A stretch of DNA of 64,000 nt from Raphanus sativus. Its lineage: Eukaryota; Streptophyta; Magnoliopsida; Brassicales; Brassicaceae. Positions within the stretch are counted from its first letter, which is position 1, and each line of letters begins with the position of its first letter. The notes below the pieces were generated by a model, which was given only the letters and a program-made list of their open reading frames with translations, had not been told where the DNA came from and did no database searches. A program made the position numbers and the translations under genes. This document shows positions 32,012 to 44,722 of this stretch, in pieces. The stretch covers positions 2,604,001 to 2,668,000 of the forward strand of contig NC_079516.1 in NCBI RefSeq assembly GCF_000801105.2. Direction: 5' to 3'.

Positions 32012-33790
32012 AGTATTCATGGTTACCAAGGTGAAAAACGCACCCAGAAAAAAAGATTTTATGGGAGTTGAAAAGATGATATCTTCTCTTCTTTCATTTT
32101 TATATAGGGTGAGCTGTTAAGTTTCTTCACTCAGAATGACTCAATTTTTTATTACGGTTGTATTGCGTTCCTTCTGCTTAACAATACCGATCGAAAGTTA
32201 TATAGATTTCTTTTATAGCATTGTTTTTCTCTTGCTCTCACATTTAAGCCTTCTCCCGTAATGATGCTACTAATTTCTTTCTCCAGTGAACTAATATGAT
32301 ATAATGTGAGGTGAGTCTTATTTTCTTCTCCTCTTCTTTCCACTGATCTTATTTTATATAAGATCTTAGATACCCATTAAAATACTTGGATTACATTTTT
32401 TCTTTTGTTTTTTGTTTTTTTTTTTTTTTTTTTGAACTGACCAAACTGTCTTTATTTGGTTTTTGTGTAAAGCTTTTGTACACTGAGAAAACGTTGATGT
32501 AGTTCGAGAAAAGGAGTAGCAGAGCTAAGGGTCTGACCTTCCACCCCAAAAAAACCAAGAAATCTCGCCAGTTTCTCAGAGGTGTCATCCAGCAATGTTA
32601 TTATCTAATGGGTTCTTTTGTTTTTACTCCACAGCTTTTCTTCCTCTCAACAGGTAAGATAGGAAATCTATTTACATGAAAAAACTGCACTCTATGGAGC
32701 TTTACTGGATTTTTTATGATAGATAGTCCTCCACTCAAATCATTGTAAAAAGATTATGCTTACGTTCATATGTATGTGTTGAATATATGAATGATCTTCT
32801 GGATTCACTAAGTTGTTGAGATACATATATATTTTTATTTTGTTCATGATTACTGTTATGTTTTTGATTAATTTGTGAACTCAAATTTGTGGAGACGTTT
32901 GAAAAAGAATCTGGTTTATTTCAGGCTGGAATCTTTGAGAAAATGTTAAAGAAATGTTAGCCAGGTACTAAATCACGCAAGCCCATTGATTAGATCCCTC
33001 ACAGCTTTACATTGAGATATCATATACTTAGAGAATCTGCGAAATTATATTATTCAATTCATAAGATTCTTCGTATAAGGTGTGTCAGTGTGTAAATAGA
33101 AGATTGTTGTCTATGTCCCCACTTTGTAATAAGATAATGTTGTTTTTGTCTGGATGATTGGATCTTGCCTCTTCACAGTTTAAATTTTTAAAATATCCTC
33201 TGTAATTCATAAGCATCTCTGCTATTGATCATGCAATGATCGATTATGAATTTAATGGCTCTCTGACGCTGTGGGGAAAACACGTAGCAGTTGAGTAGAT
33301 TTTGAGGTTATATGATTTACAAATGAAAAAGTAGTTTGCTCAATACAACAAATACATAGATGTATCCAAGTAGCCATAAATAAAGAAGAAAACCTTAGCT
33401 TATATATAAAGATGTAGCCTGCTTTTAGATACTCTCAACTCCCATATTTCTCTATTCAAACGCAACTGCTAAGTTGTTCCTATCCTCCTCATTGAAGTGT
33501 CTTTACATATAATACAGATTCTTCTCTTATAATTTTCTTAAGGATCCTCACAACAGAGATCCAATTCTTCATGTATGTTCCTAGAATTGTTAGGTCAACC
33601 CAAAGTAGTTATACTTCTTTTTCACCATTTCCAAATCCTAACCAAGTTTTAAGTACATAACCGTAATTGTGAATCATTACTATTAAGTACATACCATAAT
33701 TATATACATAATAAAACCATGTAAATAATTTCCTTACCTGAATCTTATAAAATCGAAATAATATAATCACTAATTATACCTTCAGAACTA

Positions 33791-34467
33791 GGGCTGGGCA
33801 AAAAATCCGAATCCAAAAAACCGAACCGAACCCGATCCGAAAAAGTAGTACCGAACCCGAACCGAAATTGATTAAATATCCGAACGGGTTCAAAATTTCG
33901 GTATTTAAAGAACCGAAACCGAACCCGATCCGAACCGAAATATTTTGGGTACCCGAATGTATCCGAAATAAATTTATATACTTAAATATATACATTATTT
34001 TTATATATAATGTATATTAAAAATATTAAAAATATATAAGATACCTTTAAGTTTTCCAGAATACTCAGAAAATATATGCAAATAGTCAAAAGTAAATATT
34101 TAAAATAGCTAAAGTATACTGAAAACACCAAAATAGTTAAATTTCTATTGATTTTTTATCCAAATATTCAAAGAAAACCATTTTATATGTTAAATTAAGG
34201 TATTTTGACATATATGTTATGAAAATTTATATGTAATATATTATCTTTCTTATAGATTTTGAAAATTTAAAGTATATAATGAATTTTGAAAATTTGAAAA
34301 CATTTTAAATGGATTATCCGAACCCGAACCGAACCCGCAAAGATCCGAACCGAACCCGAACCGAAATTTAGAAATATCCGAATGGAGCTGAAATCTTTGA
34401 CCCCGAAAACCCGAAACCCGAATAGACTGAACCGAAACCCGAATGGATACCCGAACGTCCAACCCTA
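33791..34467. mobile_element. Nested CCGAAC-rich MITE, copy 2
   Basis: Identical arrangement to 19945-20621, with ttcagaacta on both sides. It moved as part of the Helitron block. Confidence 0.7.
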
Positions 34468-34886
34468 TTCAGAACTAAACAATAACATTTGTTTTAAAAA
34501 GTCCTTTTTATTTTGGATGATGATATGGTTTATTTGACAATTTTAAAATATGTAAATCTTTAAACAGTAGTTTGCTATGATTTAAGTTGATTAAAATGAT
34601 AGATAAAGTTTACTTTTTCATAATTTAAAACAATAGATTTCAAAGAGAATGTAAAATATAAAATAATTATTAACAATATAAAAGAGAAACAACTTACATG
34701 TTGAATCTCAACCACAATTCTGAATAATAAGTATTAAAATATAAAATAATAACACAATAAAAATGATTTTTTATTAGTTAGATAAAAATTAATTTTTAAT
34801 AAAAATAACAAAACTGAATAATAAATATATCTTAAAATTACTTTCAATTTGATTTACTTCCCGCCCGTAGGGCGGGTGTACCCTAG

Positions 34887-36130
34887 TACTCTATTATACA
34901 ATTGAAATGTTATTGTAGTATATACAAGTTAAGTTGTATTAAAATATTTATAAAAAACTATTTATTTTTTTGGATTTCTTTTCTAATGAGGCTGTTCAGT
35001 GCTAAATGCAATATAGAGAAGGGGGAGAGAACACATATTATTTACTTCGGAAAATCTCAAATTTATCTTATATTAGTCAGATTTATATTTTTTTCTCATT
35101 TATTGTTGAAGGCATCTCTTATTCATTATCAACTTATATTTAGGATATAATTAATTGAATAAATATTAATATTTTTGTATATTTATAAAATATTTTGATG
35201 TATATATGATTTGGTGAAAATTTATAATATAGTCAAAAGTCATCAATAGAAAAAAATATAGTCAAATATTGTTTCTTTTTGGTTAAAAACATATCAAATG
35301 TTGTTTTCTTGCTTTAATTAAAGAGATACAAATTATGGCATATAGTTAATTACTCAGTGTCTGAAATTTTTTATATTCTAAAAATTTTAGAAACCAATTT
35401 TAAAAGTTAAAATTTGGGTGTATGGAGTTGTTTTCAGAAAAAAACTTTGGTTTATGGTATCAACTGAAATAAAAATTAGAAAAACTAAAAAATTTGTATT
35501 TTTGGTTGGGTAGATTTTTTTGTAAAAAATTAATTAAATTCTACTGAGCGAGTTAATTAGTCAACATCAATTCTTGCTATAAATACTTTGAATGCAGAAC
35601 AACTGCAGTCTATTTATAATGCAGATCGGACTGCATTTTATTTGTCATTCAACATTATAATTGCAGAATAAAATAAAATTAAATAATTTACCTATATAAT
35701 AAAATTTAAATTTATATGAAAATAAGATAATTTATAGTACAATTTTTTTAAAAAATTTTTTTATATTGGTAAAAATATCTAATTATTTTATATTTTTATC
35801 AGCATTATTATACAAATTAACTATTTTCATCTAACCCATGTCATGCTTGATAATATTAAATTATTTTAGTATTCTAATTTTTATATATATATGGTCAAAT
35901 ATTTTTTCTTCTTTTTGGTTAAAATATAGTCAAATATTTTTTTCTTACTGTATTTGAAATAAAAATTAATAGTTGTATATAAACGAATTTTTAAATAAAC
36001 ATATGGCAGTGGAGAAAATTCAAAATGATATCTAGTCAAGTGTTCTATAAATAGATATAAAAATTGTGGCATATACTTTATTACATATTTTGCACAAATT
36101 CTTTTTTTTAAAAACTTTATTACATGTTGT
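34887..36130. repeat. DEFL-type repeat unit, copy 2
   Basis: Parallels 21039-22262 with many one-base insertions and deletions, mostly in homopolymers, and few substitutions. Non-coding. Confidence 0.7.
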
Positions 36131-39100
36131 CTAAATTTTTTTTTTTTTGACAAATAAAGCTCCATGTTTTATTAATCAATCCTTGTGGTTGGTTTGAAAC
36201 CATCCAACTTGGGGATCTAGAGTTACATGGGAAAAAACGATTCCTCGAGCGCCTTTTGCAAGACTATTGGCTCGGACATTACTGGAACGAGGAATAAAAC
36301 AAATAGAACAAAGATTAAATAGAGAATGAAGGTGATGGATCTCTTCAAATTCGATCAATAAGGATGGCCAGACGTCTTCTTTTTCTTCGTCGATGATCTT
36401 GACTAGTTATAGACAGTCAGTCTCAAAAGTCATATCTAGATGGTTCAGTTGGAGTGAGGATTTCATGGCCCACAGCAAAGTATGAAACTCAGCGTGTAGG
36501 AGGGTTAAACTTCGGCTACTAGTGAATGAGCCAAAGATTGTTACCCCATCCTCTCTCATCATAAACCATCCCTCCGCCGCAAAGAGCGTCGTCTTTGGTG
36601 CCAAAAGGCATCAATCATGTCAATAGAGCATCTAGGGCCGAGGGGATTAGCTTTGAGATAATGGTCGGGTTTCCTCCACTTCTTCTTGACATTTATCTAA
36701 GATTTGTGCTAGTCTCCAGTTTTCTGCTTCCGATATAGCGATCTGGATTGTATCAAGAGGGGGTGTCTCCTTTCCGTTAAAGAGTTTATCATTGCGAGCC
36801 TTCCAAATAAACCATAATATCCGGCACGTTATCCAGTATTGTGGACGGAATGCCGAGTCCTTTTGCTTGCCAGAGAATATGGTTTAGGTTTGCTGAAAAT
36901 TGATGCGCTCGAGAAGAGACTCGGAGGAGTGGGGGATGTGGGAGAGAGCCCATACCTGAACAGAGGGCGGGCACTCGAATAGAAGGTGGTTTATGGTTTC
37001 ATTATCAGCCCCGCAGCGTAGGCAGTTCCTCTCCGAGCTACAATGCCGGTCCGAGAGACAGCTGCATACCGGGACACAGTCTGAAAATACTTGTCATATG
37101 AAGTGTTGATCTTTCTCGAGGTTTTAGGGACCAAGTTTTGGCTTTCAGACTCGTGTGCTTTGTTCGGTGACATCAGGGATGGCGAGAGATGCTTCCATTT
37201 CCATTAAGAATGCGTTCCTGACTGTACTGTATAGGCGCCAGACTTGGTTGGCTTCCAAACATAGCTATCTTTGGGGGTGGCCTTTAGGGAGTCGCAGGCT
37301 CTGAATAAGAGAGATATCCTCTTGGGAGATCAGATTTTGGAGCATAGGAAGGTTCCATTGGCGCAACGAAGCATCGATGAGATTGGAGACTCGTAGGGAT
37401 GGGTCAAAGGAGGTCCGCGGGTGTCGCGGTGTCGCTGGGTGGGTGTGGAATCCGGAAGCCAGTTATCGGACCAAACCATGGGTGTTGTTACCCGAGCCAA
37501 TCGATCGTCTAAGGCCTGCTTTTAGAAGAGGTTGCGCCGCCATCAAGCTGTGCCATACGTACGAGGGAGAGCTTTCCTTCTTGACGTCCACTGGGGTCGA
37601 GAGACGATAATATCTCCCTTTTAAAACTCGAGCAAGGAGAGACGAGGGGTATTGTATTAATCTCCATAATTGCTTCGCAAGTAATGCGAGATTGAAGTTT
37701 CTGAGTCCTTAAAACCGAGCCCTCCTTTATCTTGAGGGATGCAAATACTCTTCCAGGCGATCCAGTGTAGACCTTTGTTATTTTGCTTAGTGCTCCACCA
37801 GAATGAGCTCGCAAATGACGACCAAGAAGACATGGAACGACTCCTGCTCTTCTAGCTCCTGCTCGAAACAAGAATGCTACCGACACAGTCAAGACCAATT
37901 CTCACCAGGTCGCTCCTCCCCATACACGGCTAAGGGATACCTCAAGAAACAAGCCCCAAAGGGCCCTTGATGTGAAAGGCGCAAAGGTTTCCAGGAAGCT
38001 CCGAGGGACGCAACTCCCCGAGAAAACGCGCCAACCCGGGTATCCCTCCTACTGTCTCTGCTCGTGCTGTCCCTCGTAATGAGTGTTTCCATCTGCTATA
38101 AGCAAAAAATCTTTGTCTCTTTCAAGTTCGGTGGTGTCCCAGAAACCACCCAGTAAGAAGATATGAGTGCAATAGCTTGGAATTGTCAGGACGCCGGAGC
38201 TTACCTGACCAAGAAACACCTTCCGGAAATTGCATCGCTGTTTTACTCCTTTTCTTTTTCTTTCAGAAGCAAAAAAATAGTTATTTTTTCTTCAGGATTT
38301 TCATTTTGAATTGGTTATAATAAATTGTTCACCGTGAAACCAGAGGGTCGAAGCGGTGGACTAGCTCTTTTTTATTTGGATTCTTTTGATGTTACGATTC
38401 TTTCTCCAATAATCGCATGATAGACATAAAAACTAGAATAAACAAATACGTTTTAATCATAAGAAAAAAAGTGTATCGATTTTTATGATATTTTATCTCA
38501 AAGAAAACAAACAAATTGTGTATCGATAAATTATGATAAATACAGAAAGATAAACGAGTGAAATACCTCCCATCCGGCCTCTACTGTGTTTAGGTCCGAT
38601 CCGCTGTAGTGTCCGGCGACTAGCCAGATCTGAGAGAGACTAAACTCGTCTGATTCTGGTTCAAACTATGGGGTCCCAAATATTCATGGTAGCATGTGCT
38701 CCATATGTGTGTCTTGCGGTGGCGTATATGCGATCGCGTACTATGAAATTATTATACGTACAGTTAATAGAAAAAACTAAATTGTATATATTTAAATATT
38801 TGTAGTTGTTTTAAATAGTACCCCGTGTCCCTTCTCGGCAGCATAATAGGAAACGGGCGTCAGTGACATGCACTTTTTGCCCGACGTGTCTGTCCCCGGG
38901 TCTGCTCCGTCTTATGGGAACTGTCTGGTCGGGCAAGACGTCCCATTTAGATTCCAAATCTGCCATACTTTTTTCCCCCTTTCACGTTGTTTATCATATT
39001 CTATTTGGCGGTTGGTGCTTTCTGATTTAAAACGAAAAATAAAATAAGTATTTGATTTAACAAAAAATATGGATTCCATAATCCTTATTGCCTCTCTGTC

Positions 39101-39697
39101 TATCATGCGATTATTGGAGAAAAAGAATCGTACATAAAAAGAATCCAAATAAAAAAGAGAGCTAGTCCACCGCTTCGACTCTCTGGTTCCACGATGAATA
39201 ATTTATTATAACTAAATTCAAACTGAGAATCCTGAAAAAAAGAATAACTATTTTTTGTTTCTGAAAAAAAAAGAAAAGAAGGAATAAAACAACGATGCAA
39301 TTCCCGGAGGTGTTTCTTGGTCAGGTAAGCTCCGGCGCGCCCTGACAATTCCAAACTATTGCACTCATATCTTTTTATTGGGTGTTTCTGGGACACCACC
39401 AAACCTAAAAGAGAAAAAGATTTTTTGTTTTATAGCAGATGAAAACACCTCATTTACGAGGGACAGCACGAGCAGAGACAGTAGGAAGGATAACCGGGTT
39501 GGCGCGTTTTCTTGGGGAGTTGCGTCCTCGGAGCTTCCTAGAAGCTTTTGCGCCTTTCACATCAGGGCTTTTTTGGAGCTTGTCTTGAGGTATCCCTTAG
39601 CCGTGTATGGGGGAGGAGCGGCCTGGTGAGAATTGGTCTTGACTGTGTCGTAGCATTCTTGTTTCGAGCAGGTGCTGGAAGAGCAGGAGTCGGTTTC
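36131..39697 (-). mobile_element. LINE composite with inverted repeat, copy 2
   Basis: Second copy of 22263-25829, complete on the right. Parts: LINE 3' half, minus (about 36131-37834); left arm, plus (about 37835-38424); neprosin piece, minus (about 38425-39095); right arm, minus (about 39098-39697). It then passes into array sequence at a T run (about 39703-39720). About 230 bases of array sequence (from 'ggttaaaatatagtcaaat' to 'ttacatgttgtct') occur on both sides. That is too long for a target-site duplication, so the composite sits between two array units or arose with a local duplication. Confidence 0.75.
38425..39095 (-). pseudogene. Neprosin gene fragment, copy 2
   Basis: Same retained-intron fragment as at 24557-25215, with additional one-base indels (for example 'tggcgtatatgcgatcg' at the exon 4 start). 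Not translatable. Confidence 0.8.
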
Positions 39698-41738
39698 AAA
39701 TATTTTTTTTTTTTTTTTTGGTTAAAATATAGTCAAATATTTTTTTTACTTATTTGAAATAAAAATTTAGTCAGTTGTTATGAAGCGATAATTTTTTAAT
39801 AAACATTATTGGCAGTGGAGAAAATTCAAAATCTTATATCTGTCAAGTGTTCTATAATTAAATAGATATAAAATTGTGGCATATACTTTTATTACATATT
39901 TGCACAAATTCTTTTTTTAAAAACTTTATTACATGTTGTCTGAAATTTCTTATGTCCTAACAAATTCCGAAACCAAGTTTTAATTTAAAGTTGGGTGTAT
40001 GGTATCAAATTACATGAAAAATAGTCAAAATTACATTAATTTGAGTTAAGTAGTCAACTTGTGTTACACAAGTAGAAATTTTGCACACAAGATACTGAAT
40101 TCTTTCACTGCCTCTTTTACGGGCTAATGGAAGTGGAACCAATTGAAACACAACTTTGTGGTTTAATAATGGGCTTCATCCATTTTCATAGCTTTTTTGG
40201 TCAAAATTGTCTTTTTTCCTGCAGATTCCATTCGTATGTTCATTAAAAATATGGATTGTTTTTTGGTTAAAAATATGGTCAAATGTTGTTTTCTTATTTT
40301 AATTAAAGAGATACAAATTATGGCATATAGTTAATTACTCAGTGTCTGAAAATTGTCTATATTCTACAATTTTAGAAATCAATTTTAAAAGTTAAAGTTT
40401 GGTGTTTGGAGTTTTTCAAAAAAAAAAACTTTGGTTTATGATATCAATTACTGACATGAAAATTTGCAAAAACTAAAATATTTGTATTTTTTGTTTTAGG
40501 TAGGATTTTTTTATTAAAATTTCTACTGAGCGAGTTAAGTAGTCATCATGGATTATACTATCAGAAATATGTTTTTCTTTAATTAGCCGTTTTTATTCGA
40601 TTCTTGGCACAAAGAGTTTGATTCATATTTGTCAATAATTATATTTTGGGTTGACCATAAGATATACATGTATTATTTACTTCCAAACTAAATTTAAAAC
40701 TTTTTTTATAGATTTCAATTTTTTTCGTGTACAATTTTTCTATTCAACTCTTGCCATAAAAAGTTTTGTAATTTACCATGACTATAGAATGGAGTATCTT
40801 AAACGTTTTAGGTTAACAATGAATTAATTATAAAATAAAAATAAAAAGTGTGAAAAGAAAGATATAATACTATTTTATTTGTGATATCATTTCTCAGATA
40901 CTCTTTCTACAATTTACATGTTATCATTGGTTTAACTTTTCAAAAAGTAGTTTATATAAAGTTAAGCTGTAGTAAAATATTTATAAAAAAATGATTTATT
41001 TTTTTGGATTTCTTTTCTAATGTGGTTGTTCGGTACTAAATGCAATATAGAGAGGGGGGGAGAGAACACATAATATTTTATTTGCAATATCATTTAAAAC
41101 TTTTTTTGTAAACTGACTAAATTTAATATTGTTGGAAAAAATTTCAATTTTACTTTATAATTAGCCTTCTATATTTGTATGTTTCTTCTTCTTTTTTGTT
41201 AAAAGGCCTCTTAAGCCTTTCAGATTGTGCAATAACCCTTTGTTTATTGATCTTTTCAAATAGTGCAATATACAATAATCCTTTGTTTATTGATCTTTTC
41301 AAATAGTGCATTATACAATTCTTCTTATGTCTTACAAATTCCGAACACTAGTAGAAATATTGCACACAAGATATTGAATTCTTTCACTGCCTCTTTTACG
41401 GGCTAATGGAAGTGGAACCAATTGAAACACAACTTTGTGGTTTAATAATGGACTTCATCCATTTTCATAGCTTTTTTCTGGTCAAATTTGTCTTTTTCCT
41501 GCAGATTCCATTCGTATGTTCATTGAATATGGATTGCTATGTTACCGGTTAACCCGACTTGGTTGGATAATCTGGTAAAGTCCTATAATTGATTTTTAGT
41601 TGAGCCAAGAGGAGTACCGGTTTTATATCACTAGTCTCGATTTGTGGGTTTACGATAAGAAAACAAATTATACGATGATAAGTTTTAGTTCATTGATATC
41701 TTTAGTTCTTACGATTCATACATGAGGTTTAACTAACT

Positions 41739-42063
41739 TTAAGCATTGTCGCAACAACAAAATCCCAGAACACAATTCCCGTCCCCTAAATGGTCTACCC
41801 TACAGTCAACACTGCATTCATACGGTCCATATGTGCTCGTACATTTGTTAAAAACATCGTGTTCTCATCACTGCACATAAACACACACCCATGTCATACA
41901 TCCATTGTGAACATATTTTTGATAAAAAAAAATCTAATCAACAGCAATATCTATTAAAACATATGTAAATACCTGATCTTGAACCCAAAATATTTTGGCT
42001 AGATATGGAAACAACCAATACAGCAACAAGAAAAAACATTGCAAAGTTTTTTGTGAAACTCAT
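41739..42063 (-). pseudogene. Defensin-like gene copy with a one-base frameshift
   Basis: Exon 1 (42063-41973) is intact and encodes a signal peptide (NFAMFFLVAVLVVSISSQN). The intron is GT-AG. Exon 2 (41870-41739) has one extra T after the first cysteine codon (TGTTTTTAAC), giving an immediate TAA. Downstream of the shift all remaining cysteine codons are intact. Either a very recent pseudogene or a homopolymer sequencing error would explain this. Confidence 0.75.
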
Positions 42064-42123
42064 TTTGTTTTTCTGTTATTATAAGTCGATTGAAGAAAAT
42101 AAGATGTTAACTATGTAATGTTA

Positions 42124-42177
42124 ACCTGGATCATAATTTTGAAGAAACTTTTTTAATCCTTTAGCAAAAAAAAAAAA
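42124..42177 (+). mobile_element. Tiny retroposed insert with poly(A) and target-site duplication
   Basis: The sister repeat at 44683-44695 reads 'ctatgtaatgtta' once. Here aactatgtaatgtta occurs at 42109-42123 and 42178-42192 around a 54-bp insert ending in about 13 A. The unique part starts 'acctggatcataattttgaa'. The source RNA is not identified. A short target-primed insertion is the natural explanation. Confidence 0.75.
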
Positions 42178-44309
42178 AACTATGTAATGTTACAGAACTC
42201 GAATAAACCTTATTTATAGATCTCGAATTTTTTTGTGTACAATTTTTCTATTCAACTCTTGCTATAAAAAGTTTTGTAATTTACAGTATGTCAATAATAT
42301 TATATTTTTATTTTGGGTTGACTGTAAGAGAATTACCATGACTATAGAATGGAGGATCTAAAACATTTTAATTAATTATAAAATAAAAAATAAAAAGTGT
42401 GGAAAGAAAGATATAATAATATTTTATTTGAGATATTATTTAATTGTTCTCAGATACTCTATATACAATTTACATGTTCTCATTGGTTTAACTTTTTTTA
42501 AAAAAGTAGTATATATAAAGTTAAGCTGTAGTAAAATATTTATAAAAAATTGATTTTTTTTTGGATTTCTTTTCTAATGTGGTTGTTCGGTACTAAATGC
42601 AATGTATTGAATAAATCTCAATATTTTTTGCATATTTTATAAAATATTTGGTGTATATTTGATTTGGTGAAAATTTATAATATAGTCAAAAGTCATCAAT
42701 AGAAAAATAATATAGTTAAATATTGTTTTTGGTTAAAAATATGGTCAAATGTTGTTTTCTTATTTTAAATTAAAGAGATACAAATTATGGCATATAGTTA
42801 ATTACTCAGCGTCTGAAAATTGTCTATATTCTACAATTTTAGAAATCAATTTTAAAAGTTAAAGTTTGGTGTTTGGAGTTTTTTAAAAAAAAAAAAACTT
42901 TGGTTTATGATATCAGTTACTGACATGAAAATTTGCAAAAACTAAAATATTTGTATTTTTTATTTAGGTAGGATTTTTTTATTAAAAGTTCTACTGAGCG
43001 AGTTAAGTAGTCAACATGCATGGATTATACTATCAGAAATATTTTTTTCTTTAATTAGCCGTTTTTATTCGATTCTTGCCATAAAGAGTTTGATTCATAT
43101 TTGTCAATAGTTATATTTTGGGTTGACCATAAGATATACATGTATTATTTACTTCCAAAACTAAATTTAAAACTTTTTTTTTATAGATTTCAATTTTTTG
43201 TGTACAATTTTTCTATTCAACTCTTGCCATAAAAGTTTTGTAATTTACCATGACTATAAGAATGGAAGATCTTAAACGTTTTAGGTTAACAATGAATTAA
43301 TTATAAAATAAAAATAAAAAGTGTGAAAAGAAAGATATAATACTATTTTATTTGTGATATCATTTAATTATTCTCAGATACTCTATCTACAATTTACATG
43401 TTATAATTGGTTTAACTTTTTCAAAAAGTAGTTTATATAAAGTTAAGCTGTAGTAAAATATTTATAAAAAAATGATTTTTTTTTTTTGGATTTCTTTTCT
43501 AATGTGGTTGTTCGGTACTAAATGCAATATAGGGAGAGAACACATAATATTTTATTTGCAATATCATTTAAAACTTTTTTTGTAAACTGACTAAATTTAA
43601 TATTGTTGGAAAAAATCTCAATTTTACTTTATAATTAGCCTTCTATATTTGTATGTTTCTTCTTCTTTTTTTGTTAAAAGGCCCCTTAAGCCTTTCAGAT
43701 TGTGCAATAACCCTTTGTTTATTGATCTTTTCAAATAGTGCAATATACAATAATCTTTTGTTTATTGATATTTTCAAATAGTGCATTATACAATTCTTCT
43801 TATGTCCTACAAATTCCGAAACCAAGTTTTCATTTAAAGTTGGGTGTATGGTATCAAATTACATGAAAAACTAGTCAAAATTACATTAATTTGAGTTAAG
43901 TAGTCAACTTGTGTTACACTAGTAGAAATATTGCACACAAGATATTGAATTCTTTCACTGCCTCTTTTACGGGCTAATGGAAGTGGAACCAATTGAAACA
44001 CAACTTTGTGGTTTAATAATGGACTTCATCCATTTTCATAGCTTTTTTTTGGTCAAATTTGTCTTTTTCCTGCAGATTCCATTCGTATGTTCATTGAATA
44101 TGGATTGATATGTTACCGGTTAACCCGACTTGGTTGGATAATCTGGTAAAGTCCTATAATTGATTTTTAGTTGAGCCAAGAGGAGTACCGGTTTTATATC
44201 ACTAGTCTCGATTTGTGGGTTTACGATAAGAAAACAAATTATACGACGATAAGTTTTATTTCATTGATATCTTTAGTTCTTACGCTTCATACATGAGGTT
44301 TAACTAACT

Positions 44310-44633
44310 TTAAGCATTGTTGCAACAACAAAATCCCAGAACACAATTCCCGTCCCCTAAATGGTCTACCCTACAGTCAACACTGCATTCATACGGTCCA
44401 TATGTGCTCGTACATTTGTGAAAACATTGTGTTCTCATCACTGCACATAAACACACACCCATGTCATACATCCATTGCGAACATATTTTTGATAAAAAAA
44501 AATCTAATCAACAGCAATATCTATTAAAACATATGTAAATACCTGATCTTGAACCCAAAACATTTTGGCTAGACATGGAAACAACCAATATAGCAACAAG
44601 AAAAAACATTGCAAAGTTTTTTGTGAAACTCAT
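44310..44633 (-). CDS. Defensin-like (DEFL) secreted cysteine-rich peptide, intact two-exon gene
   Basis: Exon 1 (44633-44543) and exon 2 (44440-44310) join in phase 1 across a 102-base GT-AG intron to give 73 residues. Residues 1-27 are a signal peptide (MSFTKNF, then hydrophobic FFLVAILVVSM, then SSQNVLG). The mature part has eight cysteines: TQC, HKC, YGPYEC, VDC, GNC and a terminal GFCCC, ending NNA. An intron splitting signal and mature parts, eight cysteines and a size near 70 residues are hallmarks of plant DEFL/LCR peptides, which act in defence or reproductive signalling. The unusual CCC end is a deviation from the classical C-x-C. A TATA motif lies ~80 bases upstream. No family member is identified by name. 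Confidence 0.75.
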
Positions 44634-44711
44634 TTTGTTTTTCTGTTATTATAAGTCGATTGAAGAAAATAAGATGTTTAACTATGTAATGTTACAGAAC
44701 TCGAATAAGCC

Positions 44712-44722
44712 TTATTTATAGA
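44712..44722 (-). promoter_or_regulatory. TATA box of the intact DEFL gene
   Basis: Minus-strand tctataaataag, about 80-90 bases upstream of the ATG. It is conserved at the same spacing in the 42.2-kb copy and disrupted by the small insertion at 16949-17010 in the 16.9-kb pseudogene. Confidence 0.55.

Larger units (their letters stand above)
31106..34886 (+). mobile_element. Helitron, copy 2
   Basis: Almost base-identical to 17260-21038. It starts TCTAATACT after an A at 31105 and has the same hairpin (34860-34876) and CTAG end (34883-34886). I noticed one substitution (32344, t for a) and two one-base indels near the 3' end. Its right flank is not new target DNA but the same DEFL-repeat sequence that flanks copy 1, so copying did not stop at the terminator. 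Confidence 0.92.

Noticed and set aside
22028..39950. The ~230-base repeat on both sides of the LINE composite read as a target-site duplication
   Set aside because: LINE target duplications are usually under about 20 bases. The repeated block is ordinary DEFL-array sequence.
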